This document shows, piece after piece, positions 11,076 to 19,491 of a stretch of DNA of 64,000 nt. A model generated the notes under the pieces. It had not been told where the DNA came from and ran no database searches. It worked only from the letters and a program-made list of their open reading frames with translations. Position 1 is the stretch's first letter. Each line of letters opens with the position of its first letter. The position numbers and the translations under genes were made by a program. The stretch comes from Sphingobium sp. CECT 9361 (lineage in GTDB: Bacteria > Pseudomonadota > Alphaproteobacteria > Sphingomonadales > Sphingomonadaceae), in assembly GCF_918741285.1 (NCBI RefSeq), contig NZ_CAKKNC010000014.1:58005-122004 (forward strand). The letters run 5' to 3'.

Positions 11076-11579
11076 GTGTCGACCCCGGAAAATCTTAATG
11101 ATGTGTATGTCGATGAACTGAAGGATCTATGGTCCGCTAACGACCAGATGTTGAGAGTCATCAAGAAGTTCGCCACGAAAGCAAGCGATGCATCGCTCAA
11201 AGAGATGCTTACTGAATCGCAGGAAGGGATCGCCGGCCACACAGCAATCCTGAAAGAGCTGATTGCAGGACAGAATGAGAAGGTGTCGAAGGACCATTGC
11301 AAAGGCATGGAAGGCCTTGTGGCCGAAGCAACGAAACATGTGCTTGAAGAAGGTCCTGATAAAGGGCCGGTGCTCGACGTCCTCATCATCGCACAATATC
11401 AGCGCATGACGCATTATGGCATCGCTGGGTTCGGCACGGCGGCTGCTTATGCCAAGGCTCTCGGGCTGAAAGACGATAACAAGAAACTGCGCAATGCGAC
11501 CAAGGATATCTACGGCGGCGACGAATATATGACGAAGCTGGCAGAATCGACCGTCAACATACAGGCTGAAGACGCCTGA
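11076..11579 (+). CDS. DUF892 ferritin-like protein (YciE/YciF family)
   Basis: A 167-residue all-helical protein of the YciE/YciF (DUF892) family. It begins with the typical 'NLNDVYVDELKDLWSANDQM' helix, has the central 'EGIAGHTAILKEL', and later 'IIAQYQRMTHYGIAGFGTAAAYA' carries ferritin-like Glu/His metal-ligand positions. These proteins are stress-linked and possibly di-iron; their reaction is not established. AAGGAG lies 7 bases before the GTG at 11076, which decides the start over the upstream in-frame TTG. A stem-loop follows the gene. Confidence 0.9.
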   Translation: MSTPENLNDVYVDELKDLWSANDQMLRVIKKFATKASDASLKEMLTESQEGIAGHTAILKELIAGQNEKVSKDHCKGMEGLVAEATKHVLEEGPDKGPVLDVLIIAQYQRMTHYGIAGFGTAAAYAKALGLKDDNKKLRNATKDIYGGDEYMTKLAESTVNIQAEDA

Positions 11580-11585
11580 TCTGTT

Positions 11586-11615
11586 GCCATCCGTGGGATA
11601 TCTCTCACGGATGGC
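11586..11615. terminator. Stem-loop after DUF892 gene
   Basis: GCCATCCGTG at 11586-11595 and CACGGATGGC at 11606-11615 form a perfect 10-bp stem with a 10-base loop, starting 6 bases past the stop. There is no T tract, so it may be a weak terminator or an mRNA 3' stabilising hairpin. Confidence 0.5.
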
Positions 11616-11642
11616 ACATCGATATGGCGTGGGAAAGGTTCG

Positions 11643-12926
11643 GTGCGCGCCCATATCCGCGACACAGAATCCGTGGCAAAGCAGGCTCAATACTGCCCTA
11701 TAAACTTTGTCGCAGAGGAATATCAGGATGCTGCCGGCCGACTCGAAAAACTCCGCTCCACAAATTTCGGCGTAGGAATGGCTTTCCCATTTGATCAGCT
11801 TGTTCTCGTTCCCGATGACATTGACCTCTTGCGCTCACCGCTTGCCGGGCATCTATCCGTCGAGACTCATGTGCTGGGCGCTTTCAATCCGGGACTGACA
11901 CGTCTCCCAAATGGCAACCTGCTAATGATGGTTCGCATAGCGGAGGCATTGCGACATCCGGTGGTCGACGGGCATGTTCACACCATTCGATGGGAAGCCA
12001 TCAAGGACGATGCACGGGGCCGCTTTGCTGTCGATGCTTGGCCCCTCGAACAGGCCGATACGACCGACCCGCGCAAATTCATGCTTTGCGGCAATAGTTG
12101 GAAGACAATGGCGCTGACGTCATTGTCGTGGCTGTTACCTGTGGAGCTTAGCCCTGACGGTCGCGAACGCATCGAGATTCACTATGACAAGGCAATTGCA
12201 CCCGCGTTCGACTTTCAATGCTATGGGCTGGAGGATGCACGGATAAGCAAGGTCGGCGAACGATGGCTGATGACGACCTGTTCCGTCAGTCCGGAACGTC
12301 ACGCGACTACGCTCTACAGCTCGACCAACGGCCTCGACTGGACTTTTGAGGACATTGTCCTCGATCATCAGAACAAGGACATGCTGATTTTCGAAGACCT
12401 CATCGACAATCATTATTGGGCGCAGACTCGGCCTCTGGGCGACCTGTACTTTGCTTATCCGCCTGGCAGCGGTTGGCGCGCTGGCCCTTCGATAAACCTT
12501 GCGCTCTCTCCCGATACCCATTTCTGGAAACCGTACCGCAAGCCTGGATTGCGGCCACATGCAACTACACGAGCAACGGAGCGAATGGGCGGGGGAACGC
12601 CCCCAATTCTGACCGAGGCTGGCTGGCTGTCATTATGGCATGGTGTCGAGCCGAAAGACGTCGTTGGCATCTATCGAACCTACTGGTCAATTCTGGATCG
12701 GGACGATCCAAGCATCGTATTGCACACGGAAAATACGCCGTTGCTTGAGGCAAATCCGGCGATTACTCACCCCATCGAGCATCAAATGTACTTGCACGAC
12801 GTCGTGTTCACGACGGGAATCGCCAAACATGGCGATGTTTATGTTGTGGCGTCAGGTGAAGGCGACCTTGCGTGTCGTATTACGCATATCCCGTGTTCGG
12901 TATTTGCAATTGCACCGCCCACTTGA
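11643..12926 (+). CDS. GH130-like glycoside phosphorylase/hydrolase
   Basis: A protein of up to 427 residues with the five-bladed propeller motifs of GH130 (mannoside phosphorylases and hydrolases): FNPGLTRLPNGNLLMMVRI, CYGLEDARISKVGERWLMT and MGGGTPPILTEAGWLSLWHG, ending with HDVVFTTGI and SGEGDLACRI. By family it would cleave beta-mannosidic bonds, with phosphate in the phosphorylase subgroups; the exact substrate is not readable. No signal peptide is seen, so it is probably cytoplasmic. The GTG at 11643 has GGGAAAGG about 5 bases upstream. The conserved region starts near the ATG at 11778, which is an alternative start with poor spacing. Confidence 0.82.
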   Translation: MRAHIRDTESVAKQAQYCPINFVAEEYQDAAGRLEKLRSTNFGVGMAFPFDQLVLVPDDIDLLRSPLAGHLSVETHVLGAFNPGLTRLPNGNLLMMVRIAEALRHPVVDGHVHTIRWEAIKDDARGRFAVDAWPLEQADTTDPRKFMLCGNSWKTMALTSLSWLLPVELSPDGRERIEIHYDKAIAPAFDFQCYGLEDARISKVGERWLMTTCSVSPERHATTLYSSTNGLDWTFEDIVLDHQNKDMLIFEDLIDNHYWAQTRPLGDLYFAYPPGSGWRAGPSINLALSPDTHFWKPYRKPGLRPHATTRATERMGGGTPPILTEAGWLSLWHGVEPKDVVGIYRTYWSILDRDDPSIVLHTENTPLLEANPAITHPIEHQMYLHDVVFTTGIAKHGDVYVVASGEGDLACRITHIPCSVFAIAPPT

Positions 12927-13057
12927 TGCTCTAGGCGTTGATAGAGCTATCGCGATTTACCTATAGCGTCGCTTGCCCGGTTCATGGCATGGCGAGGCTG
13001 CAGCAGTCTTTATCTGCCATAGCCTTGTTTTGTTGACGGTTTCGGGGAGTGAATCAA

Positions 13058-13342
13058 ATGTTTCGACAGGTAGATCGCCTCCGGCCTTTGTCGTTAGCTG
13101 CTGCAGTGGCACTGCTGATGCTGCCTGGCTGTATTGCCCGGACGGCGGTCGACATTGTGACTTTGCCGGTCAGGGCCGGGGCGCAAGCAGCGGACTGGGC
13201 GACGACCAGTCAGGACGAATCGGATCGCAACTACGGCCGTGAAATGCGCAAGAAGGAAGAGCGCGAAGGCAAGGAAATGAAGAAGCGCGACAAGGAGCGG
13301 CGTCGTGCCTGCAAGGAAGCGGGTTACGACGATTGCAATTGA
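13058..13342 (+). CDS. Small predicted lipoprotein
   Basis: A 94-residue protein with a signal sequence and lipobox ending MLPGC (Cys near residue 25), so it should be lipidated and anchored in a membrane. The mature part is short, then turns into a very charged Lys/Arg/Glu helix (EMRKKEEREGKEMKKRDKERRRACKEAGYDDCN). GGGGAG lies 9 bases upstream of the ATG at 13058. The function is unknown; similar small lipoproteins are common in sphingomonads. Confidence 0.75.
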   Translation: MFRQVDRLRPLSLAAAVALLMLPGCIARTAVDIVTLPVRAGAQAADWATTSQDESDRNYGREMRKKEEREGKEMKKRDKERRRACKEAGYDDCN

Positions 13343-13374
13343 ACGCTGCGGCGTGTCGCCGATTGTCCCTGAAA

Positions 13375-14340
13375 TTAAGCGGCGGCCCGTCGTAGTCTAT
13401 CGTTGATTGCCATGCCGATCCCGTCTGAGGGGATGGAAGCGATGGCGATGCGTGTAGCAGTGCTGGCGTCAGCCAGATGTAGGGCCGCGAACAAGTTGGA
13501 GGCTGCCTCCCGAAGATCGGCTTCCGGACTAAGATTATAGTGGCATGCGATCAGGCCGAAGCCGATCATATATTCATCCCGTTCCGCGTTTGCCGCATTG
13601 AGGCGTAAGGGTTTGCTGGGGGCATAATGGCTCTCTAGTTGCCCCGGCGCTTCAACAGCTTCCATCGGAACATACTGTTGCGCAACGACGACAGGTAGGC
13701 CGCTCGCTTTTTCCAGCATCTCGGGCGTGACCGACCCGGGGCGCAGCATGCGAATGCGCTGCTCTTCTGGCGCGACAATGGTCGATTCCAGCCCTTCGCT
13801 GGTTGGTCCTGCATCCAGTATCATACGAACCCTGCCGCCCAGGCTCGCCAATACATGCTCTGCGCGCGTTGGGCTTATAGATCCGCTGGCATTGGCCGAC
13901 GGTGCGGCGAGGGGTTTGCCACTTTCGCGGATAAGGCTGAGCATCGCTGGATGGGCGGGCATGCGCAGTGCAATGGTCGCAAGACCCGCCGTAACGCGCG
14001 GTGCGATGTTGCTGTCTGCGCGCAGCGGAAGGACCATCGTTAGCGGCCCGGGCCAGAACGCCTTTGCCAACATGTCCGCAGTGCGATTTAACGTGGCGAT
14101 CCGCTCGGCCATGCCCCGATCCGCCACATGGACAATCAGCGGGTTAAAGCCCGGTCGCCCCTTCGCTGCAAAAATCGCTGCAACGGCCAGATCGTCGGTG
14201 GCATCTGCTGCAAGGCCATACACAGTCTCTGTCGGCACCGCGACAGGTTCCCCAGCGCGGATCAGCGTTGCTGCCTCACGCAGCGCAGCGGTGTCATATC
14301 GGCATATGCGCGTGGTAAAATAGGGTTGGGAAATGGTCAC
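13375..14340 (-). CDS. L-threonylcarbamoyladenylate synthase (Sua5/YwlC/YrdC family)
   Basis: This enzyme makes threonylcarbamoyl-AMP from Thr, bicarbonate and ATP for the t6A37 modification of ANN-decoding tRNAs. The YrdC-type domain is clear at residues 18-200: PVAVPTETVYGLAADATDD, KGRPGFNPLIVHV, FWPGPLTMVL and APSANASGSISPT. The extra C-terminal part (to residue 321) carries the Sua5 domain with the linker 'PGQLESHYAPSKPLRL', so this is the long Sua5 type rather than the short TsaC type. It converges on the small lipoprotein gene and is divergent from the DUF815 gene. Confidence 0.95.
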   Translation of the reverse strand: MTISQPYFTTRICRYDTAALREAATLIRAGEPVAVPTETVYGLAADATDDLAVAAIFAAKGRPGFNPLIVHVADRGMAERIATLNRTADMLAKAFWPGPLTMVLPLRADSNIAPRVTAGLATIALRMPAHPAMLSLIRESGKPLAAPSANASGSISPTRAEHVLASLGGRVRMILDAGPTSEGLESTIVAPEEQRIRMLRPGSVTPEMLEKASGLPVVVAQQYVPMEAVEAPGQLESHYAPSKPLRLNAANAERDEYMIGFGLIACHYNLSPEADLREAASNLFAALHLADASTATRIAIASIPSDGIGMAINDRLRRAAA

Positions 14341-14438
14341 TGTCCCGCGCTATAGCTTTGCTCACGCTCGCTTAGAAGCGCAAAGCGTCAAAACCGTTAC
14401 GCTTGCTGCACATCCTTCTCGCCGATAGAGCGCCATGT

Positions 14439-15272
14439 ATGACAGATCCCGCCCTTAGCCGCATTGCCGACGCTCTTGAAGCATTGGTCCGTAACGTATC
14501 GCCTGCGTCCGTCACTCCGGTTGATCTGAATGTTGCGCCTGCCTACCACTGGGATGGGATAGCGATCCGGCCGGTGGATGCCTTTGCACCGGTCGCATTC
14601 GATTTGCTGTCCGGCATCGATGCGCAAAAGTCCGCTTTGCTTGAAAACAGCCGTCGCCATGCAGCGGGATATCCCGCGCACGATGCATTGCTATGGGGCG
14701 CGCGTGGCACGGGTAAGTCAGCAACTGTCGCAGCCTGCGTAGCGCGGTTACAGGGGGCGGGGCAGGACATTGCTCTCGTCCAGTGCGCCACCGACAGTCT
14801 GGCGAGCCTGCCGGCATTATTTGCCTTGCTGCGTGGATCGACACGGCCCTTCATCCTGTTTCTCGATGATCTGGGCTTTGACGACGATGGCGGCGATGCC
14901 CGGTCGTTGCGATCGTTACTGGAGGGTGGCGCCACGGCGCGTCCTGCCAACGTTCGCCTCTACGTTACGTCAAACCGGCGGCACATCTTGCCGCGCTATC
15001 TGAACGAGCAAGACGATCCTATCAATGTGCGCGATGTCGTCGATGACAAGATGGCCCTATCGGATCGCTTCGGCCTTAGCCTCGGGTTTCACAATCTCGA
15101 TCAGGATGCCTATCTGGCCATCGTGTCGGGCTATGCGCGGCGCTTCGATCTCAGTTTCGAACCGCTGGATGCTATCCAATGGGCGACCCAGCGCGGTAGC
15201 AGGTCGGGCCGGGTCGCATGGCAATATGTTGTCGAACTGGCGGGGCGGGCAGGGAAGTCGCTTACTTCCTGA
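14439..15272 (+). CDS. DUF815 family AAA ATPase
   Basis: A 277-residue ATP-binding protein. Walker A GARGTGKSA is near residue 90, and an acidic Walker B-like FILFLDDLGFDDD follows. 'VRLYVTSNRRHILPRYLNEQ' and 'DKMALSDRFGLSLGFHNLDQDAYL' match the DUF815 family. The role is not known; the fold suggests an AAA+ module acting on other proteins. The ATG at 14439 is chosen because the sequence after it (MTDPALSRIADALEALVR) is the usual start. The stop overlaps the convergent PQQ-type dehydrogenase gene by 11 bases. Confidence 0.88.
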   Translation: MTDPALSRIADALEALVRNVSPASVTPVDLNVAPAYHWDGIAIRPVDAFAPVAFDLLSGIDAQKSALLENSRRHAAGYPAHDALLWGARGTGKSATVAACVARLQGAGQDIALVQCATDSLASLPALFALLRGSTRPFILFLDDLGFDDDGGDARSLRSLLEGGATARPANVRLYVTSNRRHILPRYLNEQDDPINVRDVVDDKMALSDRFGLSLGFHNLDQDAYLAIVSGYARRFDLSFEPLDAIQWATQRGSRSGRVAWQYVVELAGRAGKSLTS

Positions 15273-16581
15273 CCCGCCAGATTATGCCACCTACATCGTC
15301 GCTGACCAGAACCGCGCCCTTTTGATCGATCAGAACATCGACGGGGCGGCCACGGGCGTCACCATCCTTGTCGAGGAAGCCGGTCAGCAGGTCGACAGGT
15401 TTCCCGGTTGCCTGACCATCAGCGGTGAACGGTACGAACATCACCTTGTACCCTGCGGCGGGTTTGCGGTTCCAACTGCCATGCAAACCGACGAAGGCTC
15501 CGCGGTCGAAGGGGGCTCCAAGCGCTGCGCCGTTGGCGAAGGTCAGCCCCAAAGGCGCGACATGGTTGCCCAGCGCGTAGTCTGGACGGTGGGTGTATTC
15601 GCGCAGCTCCGGTCGCTCGGGCTGAACGCGGCGATCTTCGTAGCCGCCCCAATATATCCAGGGCCATCCATAGAATCCGCCAAATTCGACGCGGGTGAGA
15701 TAATCGGGGACGAGATCGCTACCAAGCATGTCGCGTTCATTAACGACGGCCCACAGCTCCTTGCTCGACGGTTCCCAAGCCATGCCGACAGGATTGCGCA
15801 AGCCGCTTGCATATATACGCTTATCGCCGGTCTTGAGGTTCAGTTCATAAATGGCAGCGCGGTTTTCTTCCTTGTCGAGACCATTTTCGCCTATGTTGCT
15901 GTTCGATCCAACCGCAATGTACAGCAAGGTGCCATCGGGGCTGGCGAGCAGGTTCTTCGTCCAATGCATATTGGGCGCCAACGATGGCAGGTTCATCACC
16001 TTGCGGCCCTTGGCGGTGATCCTCGTTTCGCCGGTCTTGTAGGGGAAGGCCATCAGGGCATCGGTGTTGGCGACGTACAAAGTGTCGCCCGCCAAGGCCA
16101 TGCCGTAAGGCGAATTAAGGCCTGTCAGGAAGGCTGTCTTCACTTCGGCCTTGCCGTCGCCATCGGCGTCGCGCAGCAACGTGATACGGTTAGGCGAGGC
16201 GACTCCTGCGCCTGCTTTCGCCATCAACCACCCCATGATCATGTCTTTGAGGCCGGTCGTTTCACCCTTGGGGCCATTGGTCTCTGCAACCAGTATGTCG
16301 CCATTGGGTAGGCGCATCATGGAACGGGGGTGGACGAGGCCTTCGGTAAAGCGTTCGACGGTCAGCCCCTTGGCAGCATCAGGCTTTTCCCCGGCCTTCC
16401 ATCCCACCACATCGGCAATGTTGACGGTTGGGATGATTTCCCGGCGCGCAAGGGTGAAGTTGGGCGTGCGGCCAATGTCTTCTCCCGGCTTCAACTGGGC
16501 CGTGTCGCCCCGCGCCATATAGAAGATTCCGCCTGCCGCGACGGCAAGAATGACGAGGAGCAGAGCCAGGTATTTTTTCAT
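15262..16581 (-). CDS. PQQ-dependent sugar dehydrogenase (sorbosone/glucose dehydrogenase type)
   Basis: A 439-residue protein with one N-terminal membrane-spanning segment or uncleaved signal (KKYLALLLVILAVAAGGIF), so it acts in the periplasm, probably anchored. The rest is the six-bladed propeller of soluble PQQ aldose dehydrogenases: LVHPRSMMRLPNGDILVAET, NSPYGMALAGDTLYVANTD, LYIAVGSNSNIGENG, ASGLRNPVGMAWEP and GFYGWPWIYWGG. It would oxidise a sugar or sorbosone at C1 and pass electrons to the respiratory chain. PQQ synthesis genes are not in the window. Confidence 0.9.
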   Translation of the reverse strand: MKKYLALLLVILAVAAGGIFYMARGDTAQLKPGEDIGRTPNFTLARREIIPTVNIADVVGWKAGEKPDAAKGLTVERFTEGLVHPRSMMRLPNGDILVAETNGPKGETTGLKDMIMGWLMAKAGAGVASPNRITLLRDADGDGKAEVKTAFLTGLNSPYGMALAGDTLYVANTDALMAFPYKTGETRITAKGRKVMNLPSLAPNMHWTKNLLASPDGTLLYIAVGSNSNIGENGLDKEENRAAIYELNLKTGDKRIYASGLRNPVGMAWEPSSKELWAVVNERDMLGSDLVPDYLTRVEFGGFYGWPWIYWGGYEDRRVQPERPELREYTHRPDYALGNHVAPLGLTFANGAALGAPFDRGAFVGLHGSWNRKPAAGYKVMFVPFTADGQATGKPVDLLTGFLDKDGDARGRPVDVLIDQKGAVLVSDDVGGIIWRVRK

Positions 16582-16639
16582 GGGAATGATCTAGGTCGGC
16601 ACGCTTCCTCCCGCAAGCGTCGTCAGCAGAAATCCCGTG

Positions 16640-16816
16640 CTATTGACCGCGTTCGCGCAGCCATAACAGCACTGCGATCAAAATGCCGGTGCCGACGCCC
16701 ACCAACAAGCCGATGGTCGGTTGTCCCAACAGCCCGCCACCGATAACGCCTCCAATAGCCAGAAATGCGATGATGGCGCCGGCGCCGGTCGGGTTCTTTC
16801 GTACAGGTGTCGTCAT
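16640..16816 (-). CDS. Small membrane protein (58 aa)
   Basis: MTTPVRKNPTGAGAIIAFLA begins a 58-residue protein with two close hydrophobic, Gly-rich segments (residues 12-28 and 32-51) and a charged end (LRERGQ). AAGGAGG lies a few bases before the ATG at 16816, a strong ribosome site that supports a real gene. The Gly-rich helices suggest a tightly packed hairpin in the inner membrane. No function is known. Confidence 0.7.
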   Translation of the reverse strand: MTTPVRKNPTGAGAIIAFLAIGGVIGGGLLGQPTIGLLVGVGTGILIAVLLWLRERGQ

Positions 16817-17015
16817 GAAGCCTCCTTGCCATGCTTCACTACGGGACGCCAGATGTCCCGGAACGGTGCATCTGTCCCGATATGGCATGTAGATAACGTC
16901 TCGTTGACTATCGAAGCCCGCAGCAACCGCCCATCCCGCAGTTCTGGCATGATGTGTGAACATCGGAGCCAGCAACAACCGTCCGGGGTTCACCCGGCGT
17001 CACATGAGGGCATTC

Positions 17016-17225
17016 ATGCTGCTACCCTATTTGTCTGATCGCGCGAGTGTCGATGATGCCGCGGAACTCATGGCCATGTATGGCGACGATGCTGCATATG
17101 AAGCCGTGATCCGCGCCGATCACAGCCGCGATCTGGGCAACCACATTCACTTTTGCCGCTGGCGCCAAATCGAGCGGCTGATCCTGTTGCTGTCGATCGA
17201 ACTGCCGTTAGGTACGCTGCACTAA
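17016..17225 (+). CDS. Small protein of unknown function (69 aa)
   Basis: A short acidic-to-neutral protein (MLLPYLSDRASVDDAAELMA...) with helical character and a hydrophobic end (ERLILLLSIELPLGTLH). GAGGG lies 5 bases before the ATG at 17016. A longer version could start at 17004. It converges on argC. It resembles small conserved proteins of sphingomonads, but I cannot name a family. Confidence 0.65.
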   Translation: MLLPYLSDRASVDDAAELMAMYGDDAAYEAVIRADHSRDLGNHIHFCRWRQIERLILLLSIELPLGTLH

Positions 17226-17229
17226 AGCG

Positions 17230-18156
17230 TCAGAGCTTCAGGCCTGCGGTCTGCTCAAGGCCCGCAAGTATGTTGAGGTTCTGCACCGCTGCACCTGCTG
17301 CACCCTTTCCAAGATTATCGAGCGCGGCGACCAGTCGCACCTGTGTTCCCGCTTCATTGGCGAAGACGAAAAGGTCGAGCCGGTCGCTGTTCGCGCAGCG
17401 TTCGACGGTCAGGGTCGATGCGCCATAGTCTTCTACCAGGCGGACGATAGGCGATCCCGCATAATGGTCGTGCAAGGCAGCGCGCATCGCGGCGGGAGAG
17501 GGCGCGCCCGGCATCGCTCCTATCGGTAATGGTATGTCCACGATCATCCCCCGATGCAACGGAACTACCGCAGGCGCGAAGATCGGTGAGATCGTCAGCC
17601 CACAATGCGCCTGCATTTCCGGCACATGCTTGTGACTAAGGCCAAGGGCGTAAGATGAATAAGTCGATACGTGCAAAGTGCTTTCATAATCCGCGATCAT
17701 GGCTTTGCCGCCACCGGAATAACCCGACACTGCGTTACATGCGAGCGGCCAGTCGGCGGGGATCAGTCCTGCGCGCACCAGTGGGGCGACAAGGGCAATG
17801 AATCCCGTCGAGTAGCAGCCGGGATTGCTAATTCGTTTCGATGTCGAAACGATGTCATGCCCTGATATTTCGGGGAAGCCATAGACCCAGCCGGGCGCAA
17901 CACGGTGCGCAGTGGACGCATCGATAACCTTCGTCCGATCATTGTCGATCAGCGAAACGGCCTCACGCGCGGCATCGTCCGGCAGGCACAGGATTACGAT
18001 GTCGGCATCGTTCAAGGCCCGCTTGCGTGCGTTGGCATCCTTGCGCTCGGCATCGGACAAGGTGATCAGCGAAAGCTCGGTGCGATCCGCCAGCCTTTCC
18101 CGGATTTCCAGGCCAGTCGTTCCCGCCGCACCGTCGATGAAGACATTTGTGCTCAT
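17230..18156 (-). CDS. argC: N-acetyl-gamma-glutamyl-phosphate reductase (type 2 ArgC)
   Basis: ArgC carries out the third step of arginine synthesis, the NADPH-dependent reduction of N-acetylglutamyl phosphate. The 308-residue length and the start VFIDGAAGTTGLEIRERL (nucleotide-binding GxxGxxG) are those of the shorter type-2 enzyme. The active-site Cys lies in ISNPGCYSTGFIAL, and the conserved NAVSGYSGGGKAMI and HVPEMQ follow. The start overlaps the stop of the upstream NlpC/P60 gene by ATGA, so the two are translationally coupled. Confidence 0.96.
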   Translation of the reverse strand: MSTNVFIDGAAGTTGLEIRERLADRTELSLITLSDAERKDANARKRALNDADIVILCLPDDAAREAVSLIDNDRTKVIDASTAHRVAPGWVYGFPEISGHDIVSTSKRISNPGCYSTGFIALVAPLVRAGLIPADWPLACNAVSGYSGGGKAMIADYESTLHVSTYSSYALGLSHKHVPEMQAHCGLTISPIFAPAVVPLHRGMIVDIPLPIGAMPGAPSPAAMRAALHDHYAGSPIVRLVEDYGASTLTVERCANSDRLDLFVFANEAGTQVRLVAALDNLGKGAAGAAVQNLNILAGLEQTAGLKL

Positions 18157-19061
18157 CGGCTTATTCTCCGCCGCGTAAGTATCGGTTGATCATGATCCGG
18201 TGCCAACCGTGCGACGACATCCGCCAGTGGTTCTATGACGGTTGTCATCCAATAGGCATTGGCATGCAGCAATCGGCTTTCATCCATCATCATCCCGACA
18301 TGGCCGGGGAAGAAAATGAAGTCGCCCCGCTGGAGCGTTTCGTCGTTGGATAATACCGTGCCTATGCTTTCGCGCTGCAAGTCCGTATCGCGCGGCACAG
18401 ACTTGCCGCACTGAGCCAAGGCGATCTGGACGAGGCCAGAGCAATCCACGCCCTGATGCCCACGCCCGCCCCAGATATAGGGCTGGCCCAGATAGTGTTC
18501 GGCAACCGCAACCCAGTCATTCTCCCGAATTTTCGCATCGGTAGCATGACGTTGATGTACGAACCCTTCGGCACAGCACAGAAACGCGCCTTCGACAGTT
18601 GCCGGAAACACCGACCCACGCGGCCAATAATCCACGATCCGCGACTTTATATCAGGATCGGAAAATACCGGAGCCAGCGATGTGGATATACGATGCGTCG
18701 CGGTTTCCCGTACGTCCAGCGCTTCGCGTCGCACATAGCCGACATAGCCGTCATGCTCGCAGAAACCCCAGGCCCAGTCGGCTGTGACATCCAGGACATG
18801 GAAAATTTCGCCGCGCAGCAGTTGCGTAACGCATTCGGCTCCGACCGATTTGGCGGATTGCACGGGCGCTCCGGGCCATACGCAACTCATTTCGACCGCG
18901 CGCGCATAATGTGCAGAGAACAGAACACCCGCCAACGACATATCGGCAAGGTCGCTGCGAATGGCGTGAACACGCTTGTCTAAAACTGCTGAACGGCCCT
19001 GAAGCTTGAATCGCGTGCGGTCAGGCTGCGCGCTCGGCGCTTTTGCTTCGGTGTCGTTCAT
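18153..19061 (-). CDS. NlpC/P60 family cell-wall peptidase
   Basis: A 302-residue C40-type cysteine peptidase expected to cut peptide stems of peptidoglycan. Two SH3-like regions precede the catalytic domain, with 'WAWGFCEHDGYVGYVRREAL' typical of them. The catalytic Cys is in GRGHQGVDCSGLVQIAL, and His lies in FFPGHVGMMMDESRLLHANA. No signal peptide is evident, which is unusual for a wall enzyme but common in this alphaproteobacterial subgroup. The ATG at 19061 follows AGGA and is preferred to 19100, which would overlap the upstream MarR gene by 80 bases instead of 41. Confidence 0.9.
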   Translation of the reverse strand: MNDTEAKAPSAQPDRTRFKLQGRSAVLDKRVHAIRSDLADMSLAGVLFSAHYARAVEMSCVWPGAPVQSAKSVGAECVTQLLRGEIFHVLDVTADWAWGFCEHDGYVGYVRREALDVRETATHRISTSLAPVFSDPDIKSRIVDYWPRGSVFPATVEGAFLCCAEGFVHQRHATDAKIRENDWVAVAEHYLGQPYIWGGRGHQGVDCSGLVQIALAQCGKSVPRDTDLQRESIGTVLSNDETLQRGDFIFFPGHVGMMMDESRLLHANAYWMTTVIEPLADVVARLAPDHDQPILTRRRISR

Positions 19062-19443
19062 CGCGGTTCGTTCCTGCGATGAAACCGTTGAATCCGTCAA
19101 GAAAATCTGCCCCTTTGGATGTCCGCGCGACGAAGATATTCCGTCGGTCGGCCACGTCGCGTTCGCGGCGCAGATAGCTTAGAGCAGACAGCTTGTTAAG
19201 AGCGCGTGTAATTACGGGTTTCGATACATTCAACGCCTCTGCCAAACCGCGAACCGTGTGTGGTCCCGGCTCGACATATACCTTCATCATCAACGCCATC
19301 TGACGGTTCGTAAGGTCCGGTTCGCCCGAGCGGACATAGTCGACGAGCGTCTGCATCCACTTGTCGAGCATCGGGGTCGTGCTGCGCTGCGCACGGGCGT
19401 TGTCGTTGGGGGCTGCCTGAACTTCCATGGCACCGTAACGCAC
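19021..19443 (-). CDS. MarR-family transcriptional regulator
   Basis: A 140-residue winged-helix protein. The DNA-binding core is 'HTVRGLAEALNVSKPVITRALNKLSALSYLRRERDVADRRNIFVART', with the recognition helix near residue 70 and the wing after it. The gene's 3' end overlaps the NlpC/P60 start, making a likely marR-nlpC-argC operon. The start is uncertain: GTG at 19443 or ATG at 19428. The ligand and target are unknown. Confidence 0.85.
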   Translation of the reverse strand: MRYGAMEVQAAPNDNARAQRSTTPMLDKWMQTLVDYVRSGEPDLTNRQMALMMKVYVEPGPHTVRGLAEALNVSKPVITRALNKLSALSYLRRERDVADRRNIFVARTSKGADFLDGFNGFIAGTNRDERHRSKSAERAA

Positions 19444-19491
19444 AACATCAGGTCCGGTTGCGTAACGGGCGGCGGGGCCATCAAATTCCTA

